Of a DNA stretch of 64,000 nt, positions 9,257-17,610 are shown piece by piece. A program made the translations under genes and the position numbers. The stretch lies in assembly GCF_002797325.1 (NCBI RefSeq), contig NZ_KZ454938.1, positions 1,872,267 to 1,936,266 of the forward strand, written 5' to 3'. Origin of the DNA: Bacillus sp. FJAT-45037. Lineage in GTDB: Bacteria; Bacillota; Bacilli; Bacillales; Bacillaceae_D. Each line of letters begins with the position of its first letter. Within the stretch, counting starts at the first letter, position 1. The notes under the pieces were generated by a model that was not told the origin of the DNA, did no database searches, and worked only from the letters and a program-made list of their open reading frames with translations.

Positions 9257-9439
9257 ATGAAAAAGGAGAATGTTTTGTTTTTATTGTTAGCGATCATCAC
9301 AGTTCTATGCATTATGAGTATCGGGGTAGCTGTAGCTGAGCGTAGCATGATTATTGCTTTATTATCTTTAGTCGGTATTACAATTGCACTATTTTTAGGC
9401 ATTTCTTTACGAAAAAAACGAAGAGAAGTTAGTGAATAA
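9257..9439 (+). CDS. ylaF: YlaF family small membrane protein (DUF5325)
   Basis: Protein of 60 residues with two transmembrane helices (VLFLLLAIITVLCIMSIGVA and MIIALLSLVGITIALFLGI) and a basic end, KKRREVSE. It is transcribed divergently from typA exactly where B. subtilis has ylaF. The ATG at 9257 has GGGGGAG six bases upstream; a TTG at 9254 is also in frame but too close. Function unknown. Confidence 0.82.
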   Translation: MKKENVLFLLLAIITVLCIMSIGVAVAERSMIIALLSLVGITIALFLGISLRKKRREVSE

Positions 9440-9451
9440 GATAGAAGCTAC

Positions 9452-9489
9452 AAAAAAGCAAGCTTGAGTAAACTCGAGCTTGCTTTTTT
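9452..9489. terminator. Bidirectional terminator between ylaF and the IMPase gene
   Basis: GCAAGCTTGAGT (9458-9469) pairs with ACTCGAGCTTGC (9472-9483) with one G-U pair. An A run on the left and a T run on the right let it serve both convergent genes. Confidence 0.9.
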
Positions 9490-9490
9490 G

Positions 9491-10291
9491 TTAATATTCT
9501 TCGCCCACATATGATGAGACGATTTCTTTATGTAAATGAGGTTTTGCTGCTAAAAGTGTTCCTGAATCCGATAAAGATAACGGATCTCCATGAAAATTAG
9601 AAGCTGCACAACCAACTTCATTTAAAATAACTAAACCTGCTGCATAGTCCCAAGGTGATAACTGAACACTTAAATATCCATCCAAACGATCTGATGCTAC
9701 GTATGCTATTTCGAGCGCTGCAGAGCCGTATGTACGGATACTTCTTACGTCTCTTACCATTGCTTTTAATGGATTTTGGTACGGATGTTTTGTTTCCACA
9801 AGCCACCGTGCGTTTAGCCCAATAACTGATTCGTGCAGTGGTCGCTCTTTCACCGGAGGAAGTTCTTGTTTGTTTAAAAACGCTCCGTGTCCTTTAACGG
9901 CATGAAACAATTCGTCGCGCATTACATCATAAATCAGACCGATCATTCCAATTTTATTATGGTAGACCCCAACAGAAATAGCAAAATGTTGTTTTTGGTG
10001 AATGAAATTCATCGTTCCGTCAATGGGATCAATAATCCAAATCGTTCCATCTAATGATGGCTCTTCATCCGCAATTCCTTCTTCTCCAAGAAAATAGTGT
10101 TCTGGAAATTGCTTTTTAATACGTTCGTAAAAGAATGCCTCGATGGCACGATCGACTTCCGTAACAAGGTCATCCGGGTTCGTTTTGGATTCAATGTCTA
10201 TTGGGCCAGCTAATGTCTCTTTGATTTTTTGACCTGCCTCATAAATCCAATCTGTAGCAATACTTTCTATCTCTAACCAATTTGTCGACAT
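9491..10291 (-). CDS. suhB: Inositol monophosphatase family protein (YktC/SuhB type)
   Basis: Mg2+- and Li+-sensitive sugar-phosphatase-fold enzyme of 266 residues. The metal ligands are in LGEEGI and IDPIDGTMNF (about residues 80-105), and the second family signature is SPWDYAAGLVILNEVG near the C-terminus. Substrates in the family include myo-inositol-1-phosphate and other phosphomonoesters; the real substrate is not determined by sequence. The start is placed at the ATG at 10291, which has AAGGGGGC at proper spacing; an upstream in-frame ATG at 10315 lacks one. The neighbourhood matches B. subtilis yktC. Confidence 0.93.
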   Translation of the reverse strand: MSTNWLEIESIATDWIYEAGQKIKETLAGPIDIESKTNPDDLVTEVDRAIEAFFYERIKKQFPEHYFLGEEGIADEEPSLDGTIWIIDPIDGTMNFIHQKQHFAISVGVYHNKIGMIGLIYDVMRDELFHAVKGHGAFLNKQELPPVKERPLHESVIGLNARWLVETKHPYQNPLKAMVRDVRSIRTYGSAALEIAYVASDRLDGYLSVQLSPWDYAAGLVILNEVGCAASNFHGDPLSLSDSGTLLAAKPHLHKEIVSSYVGEEY

Positions 10292-10427
10292 AACGCTGCC
10301 CCCTTCGGCTCTCATTTAGCAATGTGTTCTCAGTTTATTATGACATAATCTTTGCTAAATGAAAATGAAGATGCCATATCGGTTTCAGTTTTGGCCATGC
10401 AGTTTAACGATAAAAGAAAGTATGAAC

Positions 10428-10456
10428 AAAAAAGCGAAGAATCCCTTCGCTTTTTT
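10428..10456 (-). terminator. Terminator after the 62-residue gene
   Basis: GCGAAG/CTTCGC (10434-10439 with 10445-10450) is flanked by an A6 run on the left and a T6 run on the right. It serves the minus-strand gene ending at 10487. Confidence 0.8.
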
Positions 10457-10486
10457 CAAATTGATTGATTACTTTCTATGTTTAAA

Positions 10487-10675
10487 TTATTGTTGCAGTT
10501 GAGTGAGTTCATGTGACAATGCCTCAAGTCTACTTTTGGTTTGATTAATCAGGACTAAATCTTCCTGTAACATTGCATCGTGCATTGTGACAAGTTCATA
10601 GTCAATCTCAAGCCTTAACACGGGAATACGCTTCTCACGATCAATGTGTTTCACTTCCTGCATGACTTGTTTCAT
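10487..10675 (-). CDS. Small helical protein of unknown function
   Basis: Protein of 62 residues, charged and helical, beginning MKQVMQEVKHIDREKR and ending SHELTQLQQ; no membrane segment or metal motif. The start is the ATG at 10675, preceded by AAGGAG with a 9-nt gap; the frame runs further upstream but without a ribosome binding site. It lies between suhB and yktB, the place of a short gene (ykzI) in B. subtilis, but I cannot confirm homology. An extended -10 promoter lies about 90 nt upstream. Confidence 0.7.
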   Translation of the reverse strand: MKQVMQEVKHIDREKRIPVLRLEIDYELVTMHDAMLQEDLVLINQTKSRLEALSHELTQLQQ

Positions 10676-10763
10676 TGCACAACACTCCTTTTTCATTATC
10701 GTTCCATGCCGTAACCACATAAAAGGTTTATTTACTAAATTTTCAGTTAATTTTGTTATTTGT

Positions 10764-10772
10764 AGTATAGCA
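10764..10772 (-). promoter_or_regulatory. Extended -10 promoter element
   Basis: TGCTATACT on the minus strand has the TGN extension directly before TATACT. A weak TTTATC lies 16 nt upstream of the -10. It would drive the 62-residue gene. Confidence 0.45.
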
Positions 10773-10910
10773 TATGTTAAGACAAGATAAAAAGCAACCA
10801 ATGATTAATTTCTTTTTGAAGTTTTTTCTGATTGCCTAGGCTCTAAACATGCTTTCTTCTATTTGGTTATGATAGGATTATAGAACAATTTATTTAGGAG
10901 GCAACCTACT

Positions 10911-11552
10911 ATGATTAAGCTCGCATTTACTCAAGAGGACTTTGATATCTTTACGATCGAGGGCCTTGAGCCACGTATGGAAGCACTAAAAACACAAATC
11001 CGTCCTAAGTTTGAAATGTTAGGACACGAACTTTCACCTACCCTCTCTGCTTATATTGGAGATGAGATGTTTACTCATATTGCGAAGCATGCTAGAAGAA
11101 AAGTAAACCCACCTAATGATACATGGGTCGCTTTTTCAGCCAATAAGCGTGGGTATAAAAAATTACCTCATTTCCAAATTGGACTATTCGAGTCTCATCT
11201 CTTTGTCTGGTTTGCCATGATCTATGAAGCTCCGCAAAAAGGTGTGTTCGCACAAGAGCTCTTAAAAGATCCAGGTCATTGGTTAACATCTCTACCAGAC
11301 CATTTTGTTTGGTCGATTGATCACATGAAGCCAGAGGCTATTAAACATGCTGATCTTAATAAAGAACAATTTATTTCAATGTTAGAGCGTCTAAGGGACG
11401 TAAAAAAAGCTGAACTACTTTGCGGAATTCATATTGATCGTAATGATCCGTTACTAGCAGATGGGCAAGCACTCATTGATCATATAGAAAAAACGTACCA
11501 TACGCTTCTCCCCCTCTATCAACAGGCACAAAAAGCATCTGTATTATCTTGA
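10911..11552 (+). CDS. yktB: YktB family protein (DUF1054)
   Basis: Soluble protein of 213 residues, the usual family length. Recognisable blocks are [17 protein letters not shown] at the N-terminus and [17 protein letters not shown] in the middle. Function is unknown. The ATG at 10911 is preceded by TTAGGAGGCAACC, and a strong terminator follows the stop. The order yktA-yktB-yktC of B. subtilis is preserved. Confidence 0.92.
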   Translation: MIKLAFTQEDFDIFTIEGLEPRMEALKTQIRPKFEMLGHELSPTLSAYIGDEMFTHIAKHARRKVNPPNDTWVAFSANKRGYKKLPHFQIGLFESHLFVWFAMIYEAPQKGVFAQELLKDPGHWLTSLPDHFVWSIDHMKPEAIKHADLNKEQFISMLERLRDVKKAELLCGIHIDRNDPLLADGQALIDHIEKTYHTLLPLYQQAQKASVLS

Positions 11553-11563
11553 CATCAAAAAAA

Positions 11564-11599
11564 CTGACCAGCATATCAAAAGCTGGTCAGCTTTTTTTT
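11564..11599 (+). terminator. Terminator of yktB
   Basis: CTGACCAGC (11564-11572) pairs with GCTGGTCAG (11582-11590), followed by a T8 run. An A run on the left may also help end the convergent yktA transcript. Confidence 0.9.
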
Positions 11600-11601
11600 G
11601 T

Positions 11602-11871
11602 TTACATTTTTACGATCTTATTTTCTTCTAGTTCCCGAGCCTTTTTGATCGTATGGTAACATGAGACTTTTGATTGATACTCATAATCTTTAAATACTTG
11701 CTTCTCTTCACTTTTTGAAGGAACAATTTCTTTAAAGCGACGATACTTATTTAGTAACTCGTCACGCTTTACACCATTCTGATTAGCTTTTTCAATCGAT
11801 TGAAAGAATTCAACCACATCAATCACTTCTTGCGTTGACCAATCAATGGAAAGCGGCATGTTTATTTCCAT
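11602..11871 (-). CDS. yktA: YktA family protein (UPF0223)
   Basis: Protein of 89 residues with the UPF0223 signature [19 protein letters not shown] at residues about 11-29 and [15 protein letters not shown] in the middle. It is a small helical cytoplasmic protein of unknown function. The ATG at 11871 follows GAGGTGAATAAAGA. The nitronate monooxygenase gene ends about 30 nt upstream, so the two could share a transcript. Confidence 0.92.
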   Translation of the reverse strand: MEINMPLSIDWSTQEVIDVVEFFQSIEKANQNGVKRDELLNKYRRFKEIVPSKSEEKQVFKDYEYQSKVSCYHTIKKARELEENKIVKM

Positions 11872-11903
11872 TCTTTATTCACCTCATTTACCTTTTTCGG
11901 ATA

Positions 11904-12857
11904 TTACGTCCATCGCTTTCGTATATCGTTTCCTTCAGAGATGATCCGCTTGAACAACTCATCGACAGAAGGTACGTCTTTAATCCGACCGATAACTTGA
12001 CCTGCCCAACCAAAACCTTCTTCTTCCTCACCATTATATATGTAGGCTTTGTTTGCTTCCCCACTTATATACGTTTTAAGCGCTTCGTATGTTGGTGTTT
12101 TTTCTTCAATTTCTAAGATTTTTTCTGTCCATACATTTCGAATCGCTCGAGCTGGGGCACCTATTGAACGTTTAATGACAACTGTATCTTCTTCACTCGC
12201 GTCCATGATGCGTTCTTTATACAGCGGACTTGCATGTACACATTCTTTTGTCGCGATAAAGCGAGTACCCATTTCAATACCCTCTGCTCCAAGCGCCAAT
12301 GCTGCCATCATACCACGACCGTCTCCAATTCCTCCAGAAGCAACCACAGGGATGTTGACCGCATCAACCACTTGCGGAATTAACACCATTGTACCCGTAT
12401 CTGAGCGCCCAAGATGCCCCCCACCTTCTTGACCAACGACCATTACCGCATCTGCTCCAAGTTCTTCTGCTTTCTCTGCTTGGCGCCTTGCCGCAACTAA
12501 AACTAAAGTCTTAATTCCAGTTCCGTTTAATTGATCAAAGATTGGCGTAGGATTTCCTCCGGTCATGGATACGACTGGGACTTTTTCGTCAATCGCTACT
12601 TGGAGCATGTGTTCAAATGGACGGCCATGCTGTCCTATCGCAAAGTTTACACCGAAAGGCTTCTTCGTTTTTTTACGTACCGCTCTTATTTCATCTCTTA
12701 GCGCTTCTGGTGTTTCAAGCGACATCGCTGTAATCTGTCCTAGACCTCCTGCTTCTGAAACCGCTGCTGCAAGGTCAGAGTAAGCAAGGTAAGCAAGTCC
12801 TCCTTGAATGATTGGATACTCAATTCCTAATAATTTCGTTACTCTTGTTTCCCACAT
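11904..12857 (-). CDS. Nitronate monooxygenase (2-nitropropane dioxygenase family)
   Basis: FMN-dependent TIM-barrel enzyme of 317 residues. It begins TRVTKLLGIEYPIIQGGLA and carries the family phosphate-binding and active-site blocks QEGGGHLG (near residue 145) and VASGGIGDGRGMMAALALGA. It detoxifies alkyl nitronates; the same fold includes FabK enoyl reductases, which are the main alternative. The ATG at 12857 is preceded by GAGGGGGAATACGT. It lies upstream of yktA on the same strand. This gene is not part of the usual B. subtilis neighbourhood here. Confidence 0.88.
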   Translation of the reverse strand: MWETRVTKLLGIEYPIIQGGLAYLAYSDLAAAVSEAGGLGQITAMSLETPEALRDEIRAVRKKTKKPFGVNFAIGQHGRPFEHMLQVAIDEKVPVVSMTGGNPTPIFDQLNGTGIKTLVLVAARRQAEKAEELGADAVMVVGQEGGGHLGRSDTGTMVLIPQVVDAVNIPVVASGGIGDGRGMMAALALGAEGIEMGTRFIATKECVHASPLYKERIMDASEEDTVVIKRSIGAPARAIRNVWTEKILEIEEKTPTYEALKTYISGEANKAYIYNGEEEEGFGWAGQVIGRIKDVPSVDELFKRIISEGNDIRKRWT

Positions 12858-13070
12858 ACGTATTCCCCCTCAAATTCAAAGACTTCGAATAAATTCATGA
12901 ATAATCTGACTTCATTTCTTAGTGTACCATAGCTCTGTTTTAGGGGCACAGTATGAAAATCATGAACATTTTCAAAAATTTGTTTCTATGCAGAGTAGTC
13001 TTTGTTTTGGTATACTCAAATTTGTTTTACTAATCGTTAGGCTAGACCTACATATAATGAGGTGAGTTTG

Positions 13071-14543
13071 TTGTCACAACAAAAGTTAACCCCACTATTT
13101 ACAGGGGTACGTAATCATGCAGAAAAGAATCCTGTTCAATTTCATATACCTGGACATAAAAAAGGCACAGGGATGGACCCTGAGTTTCGCAACTTCATCG
13201 GGGAGAACGCATTGTCAATTGATCTAATCAACATCGCTCCATTGGATGATCTTCACCATCCTCACGGCATCATTAAAGAAGCTCAAGAGCTTGCAGCTGA
13301 AGCATTCGGTGCCGATTATACGTTTTTCTCTGTACAAGGAACAAGCGGGGCAATTATGACCATGATCATGTCAGTTTGTGGACCTGGAGATAAAATAATT
13401 GTTCCACGGAATGTCCATAAGTCGATTATGTCAGCCATTATCTTTTCAGGAGCTACACCGATCTTTATCCATCCAGAGATCGATCCTGAACTTGGCATTT
13501 CACATGGTATTACGCTCGAATCGGTGGAAAAAGCATTAGAAGCGCATCCGGATGCCAAAGGTCTACTTGTTATCAACCCAACGTACTTTGGTGTGTCAGC
13601 AAACTTAAAGAAAATTGTTGAGATCGCCCATTCTTATTGCATCCCAGTCCTTGTTGATGAAGCACATGGCGCGCATATTCATTTCCATGACAACCTCCCT
13701 TTATCTGCGATGCAAGCAGGTGCAGACATGGCAGCAACGAGTGTTCATAAGCTCGGAGGATCAATGACACAAAGCTCGATATTGAATGTAAAAGAAGGAC
13801 TTGTTTCACCTAAACGTGTACAATCGATTATTAGTATGCTAACGACTACATCCACTTCCTATGTATTGTTATCTTCATTAGATGTGGCGAGAAAGCGTTT
13901 AGCCACAGAAGGAAAAGCATTACTTGACCAAACAATTGCTTTAGCCGAACAAGTTCGAAAAGAAATTAATGAAATTCCAGGATTCCGATGTGTCGGAAGA
14001 GAAATTTTAGGCTCTAAAGCAACTTTTGATCTCGATCCGACAAAACTAATTATTTCCATTAAGGATTTGGACATTAACGGTTATGAAGTGGAAAACTGGT
14101 TACGTGATCACTATCATATCGAAGTTGAGATGTCGGATCTTTATAATATTCTTTGTATCGTTTCATTAGGCGATACAAAAGACAAAACGAATATACTCGT
14201 TGAGGCGCTAACAAAGCTCTCTGAGACCCATCAACGTTCTTCAACATTAAAACCTAAAGCAGTCTATGTACCTAATATCCCTACTTTGTCCTTGTCTCCA
14301 CGTGATGCTTTTTATGCTGAGACAGAGGTTATCCCATTTGATGAGTCAGCAGGTCGAGTCATCTCTGAGTTTATTATGGTCTATCCACCAGGAATCCCTA
14401 TTCTGATTCCTGGTGAGATTATAACAAGGGAAAACCTTTCCTACATTGAAGAAAACCTTCAAGCAGGACTCCCTGTACAAGGTCCAGAAGATGGCTCTTT
14501 TCAAACGTTACGAGTAATCAAAGAACACCAAGCCATTAAATAA
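13071..14543 (+). CDS. speA: Arginine decarboxylase SpeA
   Basis: PLP-dependent fold-type I decarboxylase that converts arginine to agmatine, the first step of Bacillus polyamine synthesis. Conserved segments are VQFHIPGHKKG, FFSVQGTSGAI, VDEAHGAHIHFH and TSVHKLGGS, which holds the PLP lysine. The end of the protein has YPPGIPILIPGE. The TTG at 13071 gives 490 residues, the same as B. subtilis SpeA, and has GAGGTGA five bases upstream; GTG 13062 and TTG 13068 are in frame but badly placed. A terminator follows, then the SR1 gene on the opposite strand, as in B. subtilis. Confidence 0.96.
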   Translation: MSQQKLTPLFTGVRNHAEKNPVQFHIPGHKKGTGMDPEFRNFIGENALSIDLINIAPLDDLHHPHGIIKEAQELAAEAFGADYTFFSVQGTSGAIMTMIMSVCGPGDKIIVPRNVHKSIMSAIIFSGATPIFIHPEIDPELGISHGITLESVEKALEAHPDAKGLLVINPTYFGVSANLKKIVEIAHSYCIPVLVDEAHGAHIHFHDNLPLSAMQAGADMAATSVHKLGGSMTQSSILNVKEGLVSPKRVQSIISMLTTTSTSYVLLSSLDVARKRLATEGKALLDQTIALAEQVRKEINEIPGFRCVGREILGSKATFDLDPTKLIISIKDLDINGYEVENWLRDHYHIEVEMSDLYNILCIVSLGDTKDKTNILVEALTKLSETHQRSSTLKPKAVYVPNIPTLSLSPRDAFYAETEVIPFDESAGRVISEFIMVYPPGIPILIPGEIITRENLSYIEENLQAGLPVQGPEDGSFQTLRVIKEHQAIK

Positions 14544-14589
14544 AGAAAAAAAGCATGTTCTTCAATAGATTGAAGAACATGCTTTTTGA

Positions 14590-14715
14590 TTATTTTTGCT
14601 TAGGAGTTGATTTACATTGAATGCAGTTTTGACCTTTAGCATAAAGTTTTGTAACCTTTTCACCTTCAAAGTGTTCAATTGTCTTGTTGCACGTTTGGCA
14701 AATGATTGTACCCAT
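14590..14715 (-). CDS. sr1P: SR1P-like GapA-binding peptide
   Basis: Peptide of 41 residues starting MGTIICQTC, with two cysteine pairs (CQTC at 6-9, CIQC at 31-34) around HFEGEKVTKLYAKG. The opening MGTIxCQxC and the ExEKVT-LY block are those of SR1P, the peptide that binds glyceraldehyde-3-phosphate dehydrogenase GapA in B. subtilis and helps RNase J1 degrade mRNA. The ATG at 14715 has AAAGGGGA seven bases upstream. Note that rnjA lies elsewhere in this window. Confidence 0.88.
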   Translation of the reverse strand: MGTIICQTCNKTIEHFEGEKVTKLYAKGQNCIQCKSTPKQK

Positions 14716-14739
14716 ATGAGCATCCCCTTTATGCGTTTT

Positions 14740-14753
14740 TGTAAGCGGTTAAC
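14740..14753 (-). promoter_or_regulatory. cre-like site at the SR1 start
   Basis: TGTAAGCGGTTAAC (plus-strand reading) matches 12 of 14 positions of the cre core TGWAANCGNTNWCA. It covers about +7 to +20 of the predicted transcript, a repressing position. B. subtilis SR1 is repressed under glycolytic conditions by CcpN and more weakly by CcpA; a CcpN site could lie in the same region. Confidence 0.5.
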
Positions 14754-14766
14754 TTTCTATAACCTT

Positions 14767-14795
14767 ATAATAATATGTCACAATCGATCCGTCAA
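14767..14795 (-). promoter_or_regulatory. Sigma-A promoter of SR1
   Basis: TTGACG, a 17-nt spacer and TATTAT on the minus strand form a near-consensus promoter. The start point falls near 14760. Confidence 0.8.
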
Positions 14796-14886
14796 TAGTT
14801 AATTTGTATAACACATTTAATTATATTTCTGTCTAATGTGTTCTACTCAACGTCATGAAGTTATTTCTTTTATATCTATAAAAAAA

Positions 14887-14904
14887 GCCTGCAAATATGC
14901 AGGC
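14887..14904 (-). terminator. Terminator of the GAF-like gene
   Basis: GCCTGCA/TGCAGGC with a 4-nt loop. The A7 run on its left is a U tract on the minus strand. Confidence 0.85.
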
Positions 14905-14906
14905 CC

Positions 14907-15347
14907 CTAAGTAAATTCGTCATATTTCGATTCAATAAATCTTGTCACTTCTTTAATAAAGATTAAATCATCTGTAGAAACCGTATAGGTTGTATGTGGA
15001 ATTTCAAAAAACAATTGACCTATTAAATGATGACCTTTGTAAAAAGGAGCAATAATAAATTGATTATCGTCATCCATCTCAAAAACGATCTCGCCTCTAA
15101 CCGCAGCAATACTTTGTAATCCCTCACCAAACGGGACGTCACCTTCACTTGGTGGGAGCCCCGCAAAAGTTACTTGAGCAAACTCTGTTTCTTTGACTTC
15201 ATATAATGAAACCGAAAACTGAGTAACTTTTTCACTGACTAGTTTAAACACGATTCCATGATAGAAATCCGTTAACGACTTAGCGTAATCAGGTACAGAG
15301 CCAACAGCTAGTCGTAATTCATCTAGTAATTCTGATTTATCAACCAC
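14907..15347 (-). CDS. GAF-like domain protein
   Basis: Protein of 146 residues with the alternating strand and helix pattern of a single GAF domain: QFSVSLYEVKETEFAQVTFA, VPFGEGLQSIAAVRGEIV, then IAPFYKGHHLIGQLFFEIP and a C-terminal helix. There is no output domain, membrane segment or Cys motif. GAF domains bind small ligands, but the ligand is unknown. The start is a GTG at 15347 with GGAGG about 9 nt upstream. It is a single-gene unit with its own terminator. Confidence 0.6.
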   Translation of the reverse strand: MVDKSELLDELRLAVGSVPDYAKSLTDFYHGIVFKLVSEKVTQFSVSLYEVKETEFAQVTFAGLPPSEGDVPFGEGLQSIAAVRGEIVFEMDDDNQFIIAPFYKGHHLIGQLFFEIPHTTYTVSTDDLIFIKEVTRFIESKYDEFT

Positions 15348-15465
15348 TGCCTATGACCTCCACAAAAATACTCATAAGCTGTATAAGAACAGCCTATGAG
15401 TATAGAATACCATATTCTAAATGAAGATAAATGAAAGCTTCAGTCGTTTTTTGTCACAACCTTCA

Positions 15466-16560
15466 TCATCTCCAAATTCGAGTTAATACTTCTGTCACCT
15501 CTGCTTGTGTAAGTGGCTTCCAAAATAATTCACCATAAATTAATAGATCTTGATGTAGATGAAGTCCTGATAAATCTTTGTTTACTGCACCACTTGTCCC
15601 TGAATTTCCGACATATCCAATGATTGTTTCTGAGTTGACTCGATCTCCAACTTGCAACTCATCTGGAATGGAGTCTAGATGGGCAAAACGATTCATAACA
15701 CCGTTAGGATATTGCACCCATACTTGCATCCCACGTAAACGGTCAAATATATATTCAGGTGTCTCACCGAGTTCAGCAGTGATTGCTAAATCTTGATTCC
15801 GTACTCCAGGCGAAGGATATTCTTCGTAATCATGATCTACGCGAACAACAATCCCTTCACCCATTGCATAAATCGGCGTGTCTGTATTTATATTTCCTCC
15901 TGATGAAAAGTCGTACCAATCGATTCCCTCATGAAAGCCATTTCGATACGCCCTTGGTGCACCTGGTAAATGGCTTGGCACCGTACTGACTTCAGCATCT
16001 TTAATAGGTTTTTCTAGAAACTCAAGATGTTCGACCATTTGATCAACTGTCCATTGATCAAAATTAAAAGATGTAGGCGGTCCACCCACCGCCTCAGATG
16101 GTCCTAGCCATGCGATTTTTGCTACATCCTCACCATAGGTAACAGGAATATTTAACCCTTGTTCTATAAAAGCGGTCGGTAAATACACATTTTGTTGATC
16201 ATCAATCGTAAAATAGATGTCTTTTGTCGCTAAGTACTCGCCATTCCGTTCAAGCACAGGCACTTCATCAACCATATAAAAGCGGTCTTCATGTATCGTT
16301 AATTGGAGGGTGCGATGAAGTTCATCAAATATATACTGACCACCTGTAACATTGATGAGATCATCTAGATGAAAGAAGGCCCCTTCACTTTTTACCTCGA
16401 TAGGCACTTCTTCAATCTGTTCAGCTTTTAGATCTTCTTTCTCTTTTTCTGCTTGTTCTTGTTCTTGTTCTGCTTCACTTGCTTGTTGACAAGCTGTGAT
16501 CAAAACAAGGAGGAACAACAGCATCAGTCCAATACGTTTCACTTTTCTCATGCCTCTCAT
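15466..16560 (-). CDS. M23 family peptidase lipoprotein
   Basis: Lipoprotein of 364 residues: an N-terminal hydrophobic signal, the lipobox LITAC, then an acidic linker. Residues about 60-150 resemble a copper amine oxidase N-like wall-binding domain (LDDLINVTGGQYIFDE, VYLPTAFIEQGLNIPV). The C-terminal half is a LysM-free M23 peptidase: HEGIDWYDF holds the HxxxD metal ligands and LHLHQDLL the HxH. It probably acts on peptidoglycan outside the membrane. The start is uncertain because neither ATG 16560 nor ATG 16551 has a clear ribosome binding site. A polysaccharide deacetylase lies 39 nt upstream. Confidence 0.87.
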   Translation of the reverse strand: MRGMRKVKRIGLMLLFLLVLITACQQASEAEQEQEQAEKEKEDLKAEQIEEVPIEVKSEGAFFHLDDLINVTGGQYIFDELHRTLQLTIHEDRFYMVDEVPVLERNGEYLATKDIYFTIDDQQNVYLPTAFIEQGLNIPVTYGEDVAKIAWLGPSEAVGGPPTSFNFDQWTVDQMVEHLEFLEKPIKDAEVSTVPSHLPGAPRAYRNGFHEGIDWYDFSSGGNINTDTPIYAMGEGIVVRVDHDYEEYPSPGVRNQDLAITAELGETPEYIFDRLRGMQVWVQYPNGVMNRFAHLDSIPDELQVGDRVNSETIIGYVGNSGTSGAVNKDLSGLHLHQDLLIYGELFWKPLTQAEVTEVLTRIWR

Positions 16561-16599
16561 TTCTATTTCAAATTTTTACTTATCGCTTTTACTTCTTAC

Positions 16600-17475
16600 T
16601 TACTCATCTAGACCTTTAATGGTCTTAGGATCTACTATGTTGTACCCTTTGTTTTTTAAGCCTTGTACAATTTCTGTTAACGCTTCCGAAGTCCATTCAC
16701 GGTCATGCATAAGCAAGTTAGCACCTTCTGATAAATATGGTGTGTTTACCATAATATCTGCTAATGCGTTTGCTTCTGTATATTCCGCTTCCCAGTCATA
16801 CCCATAGGTCCAATTCATCATTACCATACCCTCGTCTGCGACAATTTGATTTGATTCATCAGTATTCACCCCAAACGGTGCTCGGAAAAAACGAGGTCGC
16901 TCGCCAATTATTTCTTCTATCAGATCATTTAAAGCAACAATCTCTTCATATTGTTCTTCTTTAGCTAATTGGTTTAAATTCGGGTGATTCATCGTATGAT
17001 TACCAATCTCAAAGCCCATCTCATATATTTCCTTTAACGCTTCTTGGCCTTCATCATCACGAATAAAGTGACCATTCACAAAGAAAATAGCACCTGTACC
17101 TAGATCTTTTAATTGCTTAGCCATGTCTAACCCATATTGATTAGGGGCATCATCGATAGTTAATAAAACCACTTTTGGGTCTGCTCCATTAATTGGCTCT
17201 ACTTTCCAGTTATTGGGGTTTATTTCATACATCAATTCAACTTCATCTTCTTTATCGAGGTTTACATCTTCTTCTTTAGCATCTTCCGTATTTTCATCCT
17301 TATTATTTATTTCTGCTTCGCGTTCGACTTCTTCTGACTTTTCGTTATTATCTAGCTCGTCCCCTATAGGTTCTGTTGAATCTACATCATCTGAAGTATC
17401 GAACGCATTTGAACATCCTAGTAACAATATAGAAATCAGAGCTACAATCGCACTATATACCAATATTTGTTTCAT
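16600..17475 (-). CDS. Polysaccharide deacetylase lipoprotein
   Basis: Lipoprotein of 291 residues with lipobox LLGC, a very acidic linker (about residues 28-85) and a NodB homology domain. Carbohydrate esterase 4 motifs are visible: TIDDAP (motif 1, with DD in place of the usual FDDG), GNHTMNHP (motif 2 zinc ligands), FFRAPFG (motif 3) and NLLMHDR (motif 5). It probably removes acetyl groups from peptidoglycan or another wall glycan. The ATG at 17475 has GAAGG close by and AAGGGGTG further upstream. It is likely co-transcribed with the M23 lipoprotein. Confidence 0.9.
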   Translation of the reverse strand: MKQILVYSAIVALISILLLGCSNAFDTSDDVDSTEPIGDELDNNEKSEEVEREAEINNKDENTEDAKEEDVNLDKEDEVELMYEINPNNWKVEPINGADPKVVLLTIDDAPNQYGLDMAKQLKDLGTGAIFFVNGHFIRDDEGQEALKEIYEMGFEIGNHTMNHPNLNQLAKEEQYEEIVALNDLIEEIIGERPRFFRAPFGVNTDESNQIVADEGMVMMNWTYGYDWEAEYTEANALADIMVNTPYLSEGANLLMHDREWTSEALTEIVQGLKNKGYNIVDPKTIKGLDE

Positions 17476-17610
17476 CCTTCGTACACCCCTTGTCTTCTAG
17501 TAACCGTTAAATCATATCAAACTTTTTCCTAACATGGTAGCTGTGTATAACTTCTTTCGACATGATTCATACTAATTGATAATGAAGTCTAGTGTCTAAA
17601 GGGGTATTTC

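Larger units (their letters stand above)
14548..14760 (-). ncRNA. SR1-like dual-function regulatory RNA
   Basis: A short transcription unit lies between speA and the pdh region, where B. subtilis encodes SR1. Its predicted start (about 14760), short reading frame and terminator define an RNA of about 210 nt, very near the 205 nt of SR1. In B. subtilis SR1 base-pairs with ahrC mRNA and also encodes the GapA-binding peptide SR1P. The terminator is a 19-bp stem with AG loop (14548-14566 with 14569-14587), flanked by A and T runs, and is shared with speA. The base-pairing function here is inferred from synteny only. Confidence 0.8.

Noticed and set aside
12049-12432. A 127-codon plus-strand frame opposite the nitronate monooxygenase
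   Set aside because: No ribosome binding site, and it is fully inside a well-supported gene.
14617-14802. A 61-codon plus-strand frame after speA
   Set aside because: It runs antisense to the SR1P-like gene and its promoter, without a ribosome binding site.
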